A DNA stretch of 64,000 nt from Dorea_D sp963559605 (lineage in GTDB: Bacteria; Bacillota; Clostridia; Lachnospirales; Lachnospiraceae). A program made the translations under genes and the position numbers. Positions 43,249 through 52,251 of the stretch are shown piece by piece (the stretch's first letter is position 1; every line of letters begins with the position of its first letter). The stretch is from positions 16,865 to 80,864 of the forward strand of contig CAUWLL010000008.1 in NCBI GenBank assembly GCA_963559605.1, read 5' to 3'. Under the pieces are notes generated by a model. It was not told the DNA's origin, searched no databases, and saw only the letters and a program-made list of their open reading frames with translations.

Positions 43249-44343
43249 TTATATTCCTTCTTTCCGCGCTGCTTCTTTTAACACTTTATATCTTTGACAA
43301 AACATATCTTTCCACTCGGCTGCATCTTCAAAAAGTTCCATAGGGATTTCTTTTTTCTGACGAAGTCCGATTTTCTTGACTGCCTCCACAGCAGCTTCCA
43401 TTTGATTCATTTTACGTGGAAATACAGTCTGACAGACAGCCCCTTCTAGCGTATGATATTGATAAAAGCTCTGATTAAAATCCATCAGAGGATAAAGAGA
43501 AATAGCTTCATTTGTCCTATTATCTATTAAAAATCCCCAATTCTCCGGGTGTCTGTCTGTATTTCCCACCAAATAATCCACCATATTCATTCCGTAATAT
43601 GTCACAGCATCAACTTTGATGCATTCTTCTAATGTATCAAGTTCTCTGTTTGCTGCATAAATATCAAATGCCATCTTGGAAACCATGGAAAACCTCTTAG
43701 AAGTAACAAGGTGACTCTTCGTAACAGGCTCTCCGTCATAAAAGTCTTTCTCATAGTTTACCTGTGGAAAATCAAAGCACTGACAGATTGCACTTGCAAG
43801 CAATTCTCTCTTTACTGCCTTATCGCCGCCGTCTTTTAATAAAACAAATCCTTCCTCTCGGCGCACCCAAGCTTTGGGAAAGCAGCCTCTTGTGGAAAGA
43901 TCCGGCGCTAATTCATCATTGGTTACGGTCATCTGCCTGCCTTTCAAAGACAATTCCACAATCGCTTCATTCAGGGGATGATCATAAAGGTTGATTTCCT
44001 CATAAGATATGTTCTCCTCTGATTCCTTCACCCAGAATACATCAGTCAGAGACACACATCGGTAAGTCAACGCAATTGCCGCACGCTCCCTGTCTGTTGT
44101 CATCTGCGAAGCCCCAATACTCGCCAAAATATCTTTCGCATATTTTCGATCCAAAGACAACATCCGCGAAGCACACCAATGATAGAAGTTATTCAGATTA
44201 TTCAGCCGGGTATCTATATCGTCATCCGCCTCCAAATACAGGTCGTATGGCAGGAATCTTTCATTTATTAACCGTACCTGTCCCCCGGAAGTAATCTCTG
44301 CCACTTCCGTTTCCATATGCATAACGAAATAATTTTTTCCCAT
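43249..44343 (-). CDS. HipA-like kinase-domain protein inside the molybdenum operon
   Basis: A 364-residue protein with the HipA C-terminal kinase pattern: the ATP-site Lys region EGFVLLKDGGDKAVKREL, the catalytic loop VGNTDRHPENWGFL near residue 262 and the metal motif LYPLMDFNQSFY. Family members are Ser/Thr-type kinases (HipA toxin, CtkA). No HipB-like DNA-binding partner lies next to it, and the N-terminal HipA domain is not evident. It sits between mogA and the MoeA-like gene with gaps of 9 and 0 bp, so it is expressed with cofactor genes. Its target is unknown. Confidence 0.72.
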   Translation of the reverse strand: MGKNYFVMHMETEVAEITSGGQVRLINERFLPYDLYLEADDDIDTRLNNLNNFYHWCASRMLSLDRKYAKDILASIGASQMTTDRERAAIALTYRCVSLTDVFWVKESEENISYEEINLYDHPLNEAIVELSLKGRQMTVTNDELAPDLSTRGCFPKAWVRREEGFVLLKDGGDKAVKRELLASAICQCFDFPQVNYEKDFYDGEPVTKSHLVTSKRFSMVSKMAFDIYAANRELDTLEECIKVDAVTYYGMNMVDYLVGNTDRHPENWGFLIDNRTNEAISLYPLMDFNQSFYQYHTLEGAVCQTVFPRKMNQMEAAVEAVKKIGLRQKKEIPMELFEDAAEWKDMFCQRYKVLKEAARKEGI

Positions 44344-44352
44344 ATCTCCTAT

Positions 44353-44841
44353 TTAAGACCTCCCACATTCTATCGCCTGTCCGGTTAAGATCTCCACTCC
44401 GTGAACCAGACTGTTTTTCACGCAGTCCATACATTCTTCCACAGCCTTCACACTGCCCGGAAGATTGATGATCACAGTCTCTTGCCGAATCCCAGCCACA
44501 GCCCTTGACAACATTGCCCTGTCTGTAAATTGACTGCTGTATGCCCGCATGGCTTCCGGGATCCCGTCTGCCCGTCGTTCCACTACGTCAAGCGTCGCCT
44601 CAGGTGTACAATCATCCTTGGCAAACCCGGTTCCCCCCGTGGTGACAATGAGCGCCGCTTTTTTTTGATCTGCAATCTCTCTCATAACTTCCGCAATTCT
44701 TTCCCGACGATCTGGAACGATCACGACCTCCGGCACCTCAAATCCAAGACTTTCTAATCTTTTCTTTAGCGCAGGACCACTTTTATCTTCTCGTTCTCCG
44801 ATATATCCTTTTGTACTGACGGTAATAACGATTGCTTTCAT
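44353..44841 (-). CDS. mogA: Molybdopterin adenylyltransferase (MogA/MoaB family)
   Basis: A 162-residue MoCF-domain protein. It starts AIVITVSTKGYIGEREDKSG and has the signature VTTGGTGFAKDDCTPEAT and the late INLPGSVKAVEECM. It adenylates molybdopterin before molybdenum insertion. GGAGGG 5 bases before the ATG at 44841 fixes the start; it lies just after the moaA stop at 44844. Confidence 0.92.
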   Translation of the reverse strand: MKAIVITVSTKGYIGEREDKSGPALKKRLESLGFEVPEVVIVPDRRERIAEVMREIADQKKAALIVTTGGTGFAKDDCTPEATLDVVERRADGIPEAMRAYSSQFTDRAMLSRAVAGIRQETVIINLPGSVKAVEECMDCVKNSLVHGVEILTGQAIECGRS

Positions 44842-44843
44842 AT

Positions 44844-45812
44844 TTACCCTCCAATCTGACACATTCCCTCGGCTTCGATCTTTCGCTCGTTCATACAATG
44901 TGCTGCCGGTTTTCGGCAAACGCTTTTCTCTATCAGCTCTGTCAATCCCTCGTCACTCACCCCACTTCTAAGCCGTTCTCGGAGATTCACCCCTTCTCTG
45001 CTTTGCAGACACATCCGCAAGTTTCCGTCTGCCGTCAAACGGATGCGGTTACATTCGGAACAGAACTTGTGGCTCATGGCGCTGATAAAACCGATTCGTC
45101 CCAACAGTCCCGGAAATACAAAATAATGCCCCGGTCCCTCGCCGATTTTCTCTGTACAAGGTTTCCCTTCCCCATAATGTTCACGCAACAAACGCAATAC
45201 ATCCTGCTCTGCCACAGGCTTTTCGTCCTCTCCTGTTCCAAGGGGCATATGCTCGATAAAGCGTACATGAACTTTCGCTTTTTCTGCCAGATGCACAAGC
45301 GCCTGTACGTCTTCTTCCCAGTGCTCTTTATAGAGCACCGTGTTTACCTTCACCGTCAGGTCCGGGTACGTCCTTGCCACCTGCAAACCTTTCAAGGCTT
45401 CCGTGAGCTTACCACCTCCGGTACGTTCACGAAAACGCTTTTCATCCAGTGTATCCAGACTGATATTCACACCCGATATTCCCGCCCTGTAAAGTTCATC
45501 CACATATTTCGGCAGCAGGATCCCATTGGTCGTAAGCGACACGGTATCTATATGCGGCACCTCTTTGATCCGGCGTATCAACACGGTTATCCCATCCCGC
45601 AGCAAAGGTTCCCCCCCTGTCACTTTGATATGGCGGATTCCCGCCCTTGCCGAAGCATTGACAATCCTTACAATCTCATCATCGGTCAAAAGAGAGGTTT
45701 CGGGAACAAAAGAAACTCCGGACTTTGGCATACAGTACACACATCTTAAATTACATCGGTCTGTCACCGATATTCGCATATAATCTATGCTCCTGCCCTG
45801 GCCGTCTACCAC
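44844..45812 (-). CDS. moaA: GTP 3',8-cyclase MoaA
   Basis: A 322-residue radical SAM enzyme that opens molybdenum cofactor synthesis by converting GTP to 3',8-cyclo-GTP. The SAM cluster motif is in TDRCNLRCVYCMP and the second cluster in FCSECNRIRLTADGNLRMC; GGEPLL is also present. The start is GTG at 45812 behind AAGGAGG. The C-terminus (EKSVCRKPAAHCMNERK) resembles the usual tail with the GG ending replaced by QIGG. It follows moaC by 24 bp. Confidence 0.96.
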   Translation of the reverse strand: MVDGQGRSIDYMRISVTDRCNLRCVYCMPKSGVSFVPETSLLTDDEIVRIVNASARAGIRHIKVTGGEPLLRDGITVLIRRIKEVPHIDTVSLTTNGILLPKYVDELYRAGISGVNISLDTLDEKRFRERTGGGKLTEALKGLQVARTYPDLTVKVNTVLYKEHWEEDVQALVHLAEKAKVHVRFIEHMPLGTGEDEKPVAEQDVLRLLREHYGEGKPCTEKIGEGPGHYFVFPGLLGRIGFISAMSHKFCSECNRIRLTADGNLRMCLQSREGVNLRERLRSGVSDEGLTELIEKSVCRKPAAHCMNERKIEAEGMCQIGG

Positions 45813-45836
45813 CGCTCCTACCTCCTTTTCGCAGCA

Positions 45837-46388
45837 TTACAGGAAGTCCAGTCCGCTCAAATCCTGCGTCCCCTGTTTTTTCGGACTCTCATTCCACATC
45901 TGCGGCGCCTGTTGCCTTGTATAAGTACCGCTTTTTCCGCCTGTTTTCTCCTTCAGGCAAATCTCAGAGATCACCATACCTCTGTCCATTGCCTTGCACA
46001 TATCGTATATAGTAAGGAGGGCGACATTGACGCCGGTCAGCGCTTCCATCTCCACTCCCGTCTTTCCTTCTGTAAGCACCAAGCATTCTGCATGAATTTC
46101 CAGAGCTTCCGGCGACACAAAAAATGTCAGCTCACATTTTTCGATCGGAATCGTATGACACATAGGAATCAGATCTGCCGTCCGTTTGACTGCCATAATC
46201 CCGGCAACTCTTGCCACTCCCAGCACATCTCCCTTCGCCGCAGTATGTCCGGTCACTGCCTGCATAACGGCATCATTTACCTGAATCTTTCCTATGGCAA
46301 CTGCCTGCCGCCTAGTACTGCTTTTTTCAGAAACGTCTACCATACGTGCGTTTCCCTTTAAGTCAAAATGTGTCCAGTCATTTCCCAT
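45837..46388 (-). CDS. moaC: Cyclic pyranopterin monophosphate synthase MoaC
   Basis: A 183-residue MoaC. It contains GNARMVDVSEKSSTRRQAVA, GDVLGVARVAGIMAVKRTAD, LIPMCHTIPIEKCEL and GVEMEALTGVNVALLTIYDM. It rearranges cyclo-GTP to cPMP. A polar C-terminal extension of about 20 residues (QQAPQMWNESPKKQG) goes beyond the core. Its ATG directly follows the XdhC-family stop. MoaD and MoaE, needed for the next step, are not in the window. Confidence 0.96.
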   Translation of the reverse strand: MGNDWTHFDLKGNARMVDVSEKSSTRRQAVAIGKIQVNDAVMQAVTGHTAAKGDVLGVARVAGIMAVKRTADLIPMCHTIPIEKCELTFFVSPEALEIHAECLVLTEGKTGVEMEALTGVNVALLTIYDMCKAMDRGMVISEICLKEKTGGKSGTYTRQQAPQMWNESPKKQGTQDLSGLDFL

Positions 46389-47429
46389 CTAATTCACCAC
46401 CTCTAATAAGACCTCGATCCTTCCGCCGCACACCATCCCCGATACTTCTGCCTCTGCACCGGACATGTCTGCGATCATCCGCTTCATCACCTTACTTTTA
46501 TCTTCTCTGTGTATACGCAAAAATCCAAGACCTTCCCGGATTACTTTTGCTTCCATACAACCGCCCCCGACAGAGCCAACCGTTGTCCCTATATCCGTCA
46601 CGAGCATCTTGGTCCCAATCTCTCGCGGAGCAGAACCAGAACGGCGGATAATGGTTGCCAGCGCCCACGGTTCTTGGCAAGATTTATTTAAAATATTTTC
46701 CAAGATCTCTTTATCAAAAACAGTTCCTCCGCCGCCACTGTTTTTCACCGCGATTAATTCTGCCAGAACAGAAATTCCGATTTCTTCCGGTGTTTTTGCA
46801 TGAATGGAAAGTCCGATCGGCGTATGGATATTCGAAACTGTTTCTTCCGAAAATCCTTTCTCTATAAGATTCTGCTTCATCCGTGCCGCACGGCCTCTAC
46901 TCGCCATCATTCCCACATAAGCATGAGGCTTTTTCAAAATAATGCTCAGACAGTCTTCATCATAACGATGTCCTCTTGTCATCACCACAAAATACACCTG
47001 CCGTCCTCCCTCTATCTGCGCAAGGGCACGTTCAAAGGAATCACAGAGAACTTTTGTCGCTCCCGCTGCCCGCGCCTTGTCAGCAAATGACGGACGATCT
47101 TCGATAACAACCACCTCAAACCCGGTAAGCCTTGCAAGACGGATTACCGGAATCCCTACATGTCCCGCACCACAGATCACACACACAGGAGGCTGCCCCA
47201 GACGTTCTGCAAAAGCATTCCCGGCAGACATCCTCAAAATCCCCGTCCCGAAATCTACCGGAGTTTCACGTCCCATCTGCTCATCCGCCTGCTTTTCTAT
47301 CCGAGGATATATCTGCTGTCCTTCGCAAAAAATTTGCTTCTTTCCGGCATTCTCTCCATCCAGAAAAGTCACCGTCACAATCGGGCGGTCACTGTATGCA
47401 CTTAACGTTTCATAGTATGTCCTGCTCAT
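46389..47429 (-). CDS. XdhC-family molybdenum hydroxylase maturation protein
   Basis: A 346-residue XdhC/CoxI-type protein. A Rossmann part (PVCVICGAGHVGIPVIRLAR, near residues 78-97) precedes the XdhC_CoxI part (TIIRRSGSAPREIGTKMLVT, VGSVGGGCMEAKV), an order inverted relative to classical XdhC but usual for the selenium-dependent hydroxylase group. It helps insert the modified cofactor into the hydroxylase. It overlaps yqeC by 20 bp. Confidence 0.88.
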   Translation of the reverse strand: MSRTYYETLSAYSDRPIVTVTFLDGENAGKKQIFCEGQQIYPRIEKQADEQMGRETPVDFGTGILRMSAGNAFAERLGQPPVCVICGAGHVGIPVIRLARLTGFEVVVIEDRPSFADKARAAGATKVLCDSFERALAQIEGGRQVYFVVMTRGHRYDEDCLSIILKKPHAYVGMMASRGRAARMKQNLIEKGFSEETVSNIHTPIGLSIHAKTPEEIGISVLAELIAVKNSGGGGTVFDKEILENILNKSCQEPWALATIIRRSGSAPREIGTKMLVTDIGTTVGSVGGGCMEAKVIREGLGFLRIHREDKSKVMKRMIADMSGAEAEVSGMVCGGRIEVLLEVVN

Positions 47430-48081
47430 ATTGGTTCCCTACTGCAATAAAATCACAATCCACTTTCTTTTTTAATCCATAAGGGCTGTTTGCGATCACT
47501 TCCAGATCCTCTCTCGTCAGAAGATGTCCCACGTCTGTATTTAAAAATGCCGCCACATCCTTCGGACGGTGTGCCGCCTCTTTGATACTCCTGCCAACAC
47601 TTCCCATTCCAAGCACTCCGATCACCAGCTCTGTTCCCGGGAATATGACCGGTTCATGTTCCGCAGGAACCTTCACCAACTTTCTCTTAGCGCCGTCCGC
47701 CTCCACCAGAAGGACATCCGCCAGTTCTCTCAGTCTCTCATAAACTTCTTGCGGAACACCCCCGATCTTATCTGCTTTCTTAAAGCCACTCTCACTTCCG
47801 GGAAGTCTTTGCCCCACTGTCACACTACCTGTTTTATCCAAATATTCTCTGAGTATTTCCGCACACTCTGTCCCTGTCCATTCTATATAATCTTTTTCCG
47901 GTCTGTACATCTTAGTTGTTGTTGTGACAATGGTTTTCAGTCCTCCTGCCTTCAGCTCCTCACTCAATCGGTAGATCAGCGTTGTCTTTCCCCCTGCGCC
48001 TACAAAAGATATAACAGAGGGAATCCGCTTTTTCAATTCCACAATTTCCCGGATACTATCCCCCGGTCTGACGATTTTCAT
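47410..48081 (-). CDS. yqeC: Selenium cofactor biosynthesis protein YqeC
   Basis: A 223-residue P-loop protein. Walker A VGAGGKTTLIYRLSEEL lies near residues 27-43, with TTTTKMYRPEKDY and LLVEADGAKRKLVKVPAEHE following. YqeC is a comparative-genomics marker of selenium-dependent molybdenum hydroxylases. Its role in the labile selenium cofactor is inferred rather than proven. It overlaps the MocA-YqeB gene by 26 bp and the XdhC-family gene by 20 bp. Confidence 0.92.
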   Translation of the reverse strand: MKIVRPGDSIREIVELKKRIPSVISFVGAGGKTTLIYRLSEELKAGGLKTIVTTTTKMYRPEKDYIEWTGTECAEILREYLDKTGSVTVGQRLPGSESGFKKADKIGGVPQEVYERLRELADVLLVEADGAKRKLVKVPAEHEPVIFPGTELVIGVLGMGSVGRSIKEAAHRPKDVAAFLNTDVGHLLTREDLEVIANSPYGLKKKVDCDFIAVGNQYEQDIL

Positions 48082-49489
48082 ACTCTTTTATCACCCTGTA
48101 TACACTGTCTGCAATGCAGACCGCTTTATCTGAAATACGGAAACAAATCTCTCTGTTATCTATTCTTGGTTCAATATCCATGATTTTAAGTCCCTGTTTT
48201 ACCGAATAACCTTCTCGTATCATCCCACGCAAAAAACCCGGAATCGAAGCATAGACAGGTGTTTTCTCTTTGTCCACAGAAAAAATCCATCCAAGTATCT
48301 CTCCTTGCTCCACCTGATCGCCGATCTCCTTTACCGGCTCGAATCTTCCTGCTGCCGGTGCATGGAGCACCCGCTCTTTACTGTATCCGGCAATCACCCC
48401 CGGTATTCCGGTATTGGGAATGGCGCTTCCTTCTGTATAGATCTTGCCCAGACTTTCGCCGCGCATAGTTTCTATGACAATATCCACGTCTTTTTTTGCT
48501 TCAAATCCCGGACCAAGTCCAATGGTCAGAGGAGCCATATCGGTTCTCGTACCCAGATTTTTCTTGGCAAGGATGGCGTCCACCACAACTTCCGGCTGTA
48601 GTTTCCCGACCCAGACTGCGTCCGGGTCGACAATAACCGGAACATTCCCGTTCTTCCAGGCAGACTCCATCTCTTTTTCATCCTCTACACGGACAGCCGT
48701 TACGCCCTCTACCCGGGCTGCCCCCTCATAGACTGCTTCACAAAACGATACCTGCCTGCGAATACACGCCGGACGTTCCGTCTCTAATACCAGAACACAA
48801 TACCCTTCTCTATGAAGCCTGTGGATCACTCCGGTAGCAAGATCGCCGCCCCCGCGCACAACAACCGGACTTCGTCCGCAGGTATTCTGACAGATCCTCT
48901 CAAGTCTCTCCAGATCTTCTCTGTCATCCACATCAAAAAGCTCTTCCTGCTGTGACACCGGAAAATACATCACATCTTCGGGGTAACGTTTTCTCACTGT
49001 TTTTCCTCCCTCATCTCCAGAAAGACTCAACAGTTCTTTCCGGTAATCCTCACGGAAAATCACTGGATTCCCCGGTCTGTTTTCTCCTGCCAAAACACCG
49101 ATACCCTTCCCACACCTTTCATATTCCCGTATGAATTTTATCAGCGTTTCTGCCTGAAGCTCCGGCTGGTCACACACACAGAACATCAAAGCGTCACCTG
49201 CATGACAAGTTCCCCTGCTCTCCAGTTCCTGAATCCCCATCCGTACAGAACGGGAAATCCCGGCCTCCGGGCGCTCATTTCTAAGGACACACCAGCCAAG
49301 GGCATGTCCTGCATCCGCAACCTCCTCATACTGTGTAACCATGAGCCGCTCTCCCTGCGAAATATCCACCCGAGAGAGGGTTTCCAATATATGGCTGTAC
49401 AAAGGTTTCCCTTTATAGACATGGAGCAGTTTATTTCCGCCAAATCTCCGACTGTTCCCTGCTGCCAGTAAAATGATATGTATTTTCAT
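48056..49489 (-). CDS. MocA-YqeB fusion for selenium-dependent molybdenum hydroxylase maturation
   Basis: A 477-residue two-part protein. Residues 1-200 form a MocA-type nucleotidyltransferase (IILLAAGNSRRFGGNKLL, CVCDQPELQAETL, GNPVIF) that would make a cytosine- or adenine-dinucleotide form of molybdopterin. Residues about 208-477 form YqeB (PVVVRGGGDLATGVIHRLHR, IGLGPGFEAKKDVDIVIETM), the second marker of selenium-dependent hydroxylases. The two are usually separate genes, so the fusion ties cofactor nucleotide addition to selenium insertion. It follows the large hydroxylase subunit by 26 bp. Confidence 0.9.
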   Translation of the reverse strand: MKIHIILLAAGNSRRFGGNKLLHVYKGKPLYSHILETLSRVDISQGERLMVTQYEEVADAGHALGWCVLRNERPEAGISRSVRMGIQELESRGTCHAGDALMFCVCDQPELQAETLIKFIREYERCGKGIGVLAGENRPGNPVIFREDYRKELLSLSGDEGGKTVRKRYPEDVMYFPVSQQEELFDVDDREDLERLERICQNTCGRSPVVVRGGGDLATGVIHRLHREGYCVLVLETERPACIRRQVSFCEAVYEGAARVEGVTAVRVEDEKEMESAWKNGNVPVIVDPDAVWVGKLQPEVVVDAILAKKNLGTRTDMAPLTIGLGPGFEAKKDVDIVIETMRGESLGKIYTEGSAIPNTGIPGVIAGYSKERVLHAPAAGRFEPVKEIGDQVEQGEILGWIFSVDKEKTPVYASIPGFLRGMIREGYSVKQGLKIMDIEPRIDNREICFRISDKAVCIADSVYRVIKEYENRQTGG

Positions 49490-49515
49490 CTATAACTCAC
49501 CATAAACCGACCTGA

Positions 49516-51795
49516 TCACCGATTTTCCTGCATTCCCATATAAATCTTCTCTGCCGTCATGGGAAGTTCTCTCAAACGCACCCGGGACGCATTGTAAATC
49601 GCATTGGCGATCGCCGGAGACGGTGTATTGATCACAATCTCTCCGATAGACTTTGCACCGAACGGCCCTGTAGGTTCGTAACTGCTCTCAAACTCTACGC
49701 GCACCGTTCCTACATCCAGACGCGTTGGAATCTTATACTGCATCAAAGAATTACTGAAATTCTTTCCGGCTTTGTTATACACAATATCTTCATAAAGCGC
49801 CATGCCTATACCCTGAGCAATACCGCCTTCCACCTGTACTCTTGCAAGCGCCGGATTGACAACTGTTCCGCAGTCCACAACCGCCACATAATCTACAAGG
49901 TCTACCTTCCCGGTCTCCTGATCCAGCTCAATCTCTGCCATACCAACCATAAACGGCGGGGGGGAAATCGGAGAACTACTTGCCTCTGATGCCATCAACG
50001 GCTCGTTACTGCTGCACATTACCCGGTTTCCAATATCCTTTAAAGAAATCTCCCTGCCACTTGGCAGATGGATCACTTTCTTTCCGTCAAACTCCGCTTC
50101 CTCCACCGGAACTTCCAGATACTGGGCGCCACGCGCAGTAATCTTCTTCCTTAATGTTTCACAGGTCTTCACCACTGCCATTCCCGTTACATAAGTGGTA
50201 CTAGACGCATAAGAACCACAGTCATACGGAGACACATCGGTATCTACCCCGGACACGATAATATTTTCCATCTCACAGTCCAGACAGTCTGCCGCCATCT
50301 GGGCAAGAATGGTATCACATCCCGTTCCCATATCAGACGCGCCGATCATCAAACTGTAGAATCCGTCGTCATTTACCTTAATGGCAACAGAGCCTGTATC
50401 CAATCCGGCAATACCGGAACCCTGCATAGCAAGAGCGGCTCCTACACTTCGCACCTTACCGTTCCCCATATCCCGCACCGGATATTTGTCATCCCATCCA
50501 ATCATTTCTTTGGCACGGGCAAGGCATCTGTCCAAGGTACAGCTGTTTGTTGTCTCGCCATAATAAGCAGGCATAACCTGCCCTTCCCTTACAATATTTT
50601 TTTCACGTAAGACTACCGGGTCTATCTTCATTTTTGCCGCCAGCTCGTCCACTGCCGACTCTACTGCGAAAATCCCCTGCGTTGCCCCATATCCTCTGTA
50701 CGCTCCTGCGGACATCACATTGGTATACACCACATCATAGGCGAAACGGTACGCCTCTGTCTTTCCGTAAAGAGGAATGGATTTATGACCGGACAAGCCA
50801 ACGGTTGTAGGGCCGTGCTCTCCAAATGCTCCTGTATTCGAAAGGGTATAAACATCGATCGCTTTGATCATACCCTCTTCGTCCGCACCGATACGAACAC
50901 GCACTTCCATCTCATGCCTCGGAGAGGAAGCGATCATAGACTCTTCTCTGGTGTAAATGATCTTTGCCGCCCGCCCTGTTTTCATAGTCACGAGCGCCGG
51001 GTAAACTTCTGTCACCACCGTCTGCTTCGCACCAAAGCCGCCGCCGATACGAGGCTTCACAACACGGATCCTGGATTTCGGAATATCCAGCGCTGTCGCG
51101 AGAATCCTTCTTACATGGAAGGTTACCTGCGTGGACGACACAACATTCAGCCTTCCGTAAGTGTCCATATAAGTATAAGTGCGGAACGTCTCCATCATTG
51201 TCTGTTGATTTGCTTTCGTATGATAAGTCTCTTCCACAATGTACTTACATTTGGCAAATGCCACTTCTAGATCACCGTCACCATCGGTTTCACTTGCACA
51301 CAGATTTCTCTGATTATCTGCGCCTACCGGACACAGGCTCTGCCAGTTATCCTCCGGGTGTACAAGGATCGGATGATCCTTCGCCTTCCGAAAATCCAGC
51401 ACAGGCTCCAGCACCTCATAGCTTACTTTCACCATCTTCATAGCCCGTTCTACCGCTTCCTCGGTCTCACCTGCCAGAATTGCCACCGCATCTCCTACAA
51501 ACCGCACTCTCCGGTCGAGAATGAGCCGATCATAGGGACTTGGCTCCGGATAGGACTGTCCTGCCATCGTAAAGCGTTTGTCCGGGCAGTCCTTATAAGT
51601 CAGCACACAGACCATTCCCGGCACTTTCATTGCCGCATCAAACTGAATATCCTGGATCAGCGCATGGGCGTGAGGACTTCTGAGTACTTTTACAACCAGA
51701 CAATCCTTCGGCGCAATATCATCGGTATACACCGCTTTTCCTGTCACTAACGCTTGAGAATCTACTTTGGGCACTGCCTGATTTACATACTTCAT
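49516..51795 (-). CDS. xdhA: Xanthine/purine dehydrogenase molybdenum subunit
   Basis: A 759-residue molybdenum-binding subunit of the xanthine oxidase family. The cofactor sites PRIGGGFGAKQ and GAYRGYGATQGIFAVESA, and the catalytic Glu in GPFGAKSIGEIVINT near the end, are visible. The neighbouring yqeB, yqeC and xdhC-type genes suggest a selenium-dependent purine or xanthine hydroxylase with Se on the molybdenum. The permease next to the operon fits a purine substrate, though nicotinate or another heterocycle cannot be excluded. Confidence 0.93.
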   Translation of the reverse strand: MKYVNQAVPKVDSQALVTGKAVYTDDIAPKDCLVVKVLRSPHAHALIQDIQFDAAMKVPGMVCVLTYKDCPDKRFTMAGQSYPEPSPYDRLILDRRVRFVGDAVAILAGETEEAVERAMKMVKVSYEVLEPVLDFRKAKDHPILVHPEDNWQSLCPVGADNQRNLCASETDGDGDLEVAFAKCKYIVEETYHTKANQQTMMETFRTYTYMDTYGRLNVVSSTQVTFHVRRILATALDIPKSRIRVVKPRIGGGFGAKQTVVTEVYPALVTMKTGRAAKIIYTREESMIASSPRHEMEVRVRIGADEEGMIKAIDVYTLSNTGAFGEHGPTTVGLSGHKSIPLYGKTEAYRFAYDVVYTNVMSAGAYRGYGATQGIFAVESAVDELAAKMKIDPVVLREKNIVREGQVMPAYYGETTNSCTLDRCLARAKEMIGWDDKYPVRDMGNGKVRSVGAALAMQGSGIAGLDTGSVAIKVNDDGFYSLMIGASDMGTGCDTILAQMAADCLDCEMENIIVSGVDTDVSPYDCGSYASSTTYVTGMAVVKTCETLRKKITARGAQYLEVPVEEAEFDGKKVIHLPSGREISLKDIGNRVMCSSNEPLMASEASSSPISPPPFMVGMAEIELDQETGKVDLVDYVAVVDCGTVVNPALARVQVEGGIAQGIGMALYEDIVYNKAGKNFSNSLMQYKIPTRLDVGTVRVEFESSYEPTGPFGAKSIGEIVINTPSPAIANAIYNASRVRLRELPMTAEKIYMGMQENR

Positions 51796-52251
51796 CTACA
51801 TGCCCTCCTTCTTCATATATTTTTTGATCGCACGAAGCTGTCCCATATACCCGGTACATCTGCATAAATTCCCGGACAGGTACTCTTTGATCTCCTCTTC
51901 TGACGGCTCGTCCAATTCACGCACCATTGCCAGTACGTTCATAATAAAGCCCGGCGAGCAGAAACCGCATTGCTCTGCCCCCTCTGCTGCCAGAAACCGT
52001 CCGAACTCTTCCGCTTCTTCCTGTAGACCTTCCATGGTTGTTACTTCCCTGCCCTCGATCCTTGCCACAGGCATCGCGCAGGACAGCGTTGGCACACCGT
52101 CTACCCACACGGTACAAAGCCCGCAGTTGGTAGTCTCACAGCCACATTTCACACTATAACAGCCCTTGTCCCGAAGCAGACCGTAAAGCATGGCTCCCGG
52201 CGCCGTCTTTGCAGACGTCTTTTTTCCATTTAAAACAAACTGTATCTCCAT
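51796..52251 (-). CDS. xdhC: Xanthine/purine dehydrogenase 2Fe-2S subunit
   Basis: A 151-residue subunit with two [2Fe-2S] clusters. The plant-ferredoxin part has VKCGCETTNCGLCTV and the helical part CGFCSPGFIMN plus LSGNLCRCTGY. The first cluster motif reads CGCETTNCGLC instead of the common CGEGxCGxC. It passes electrons from molybdenum to the FAD subunit. Its start overlaps the FAD-subunit stop by one base and its stop abuts the large subunit start. Not to be confused with the XdhC-family maturation protein. Confidence 0.95.
   Translation of the reverse strand: MEIQFVLNGKKTSAKTAPGAMLYGLLRDKGCYSVKCGCETTNCGLCTVWVDGVPTLSCAMPVARIEGREVTTMEGLQEEAEEFGRFLAAEGAEQCGFCSPGFIMNVLAMVRELDEPSEEEIKEYLSGNLCRCTGYMGQLRAIKKYMKKEGM

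Noticed and set aside
42493..43281. 262-codon plus-strand frame opposite the MoeA-like gene
   Set aside because: It is antisense to a well-conserved gene and its composition is Phe/His/Ser/Arg-rich, as expected of a shadow frame.
44832..45749. 305-codon plus-strand frame opposite moaA
   Set aside because: It mirrors moaA, which carries all radical SAM motifs; no domain is visible in the plus frame.
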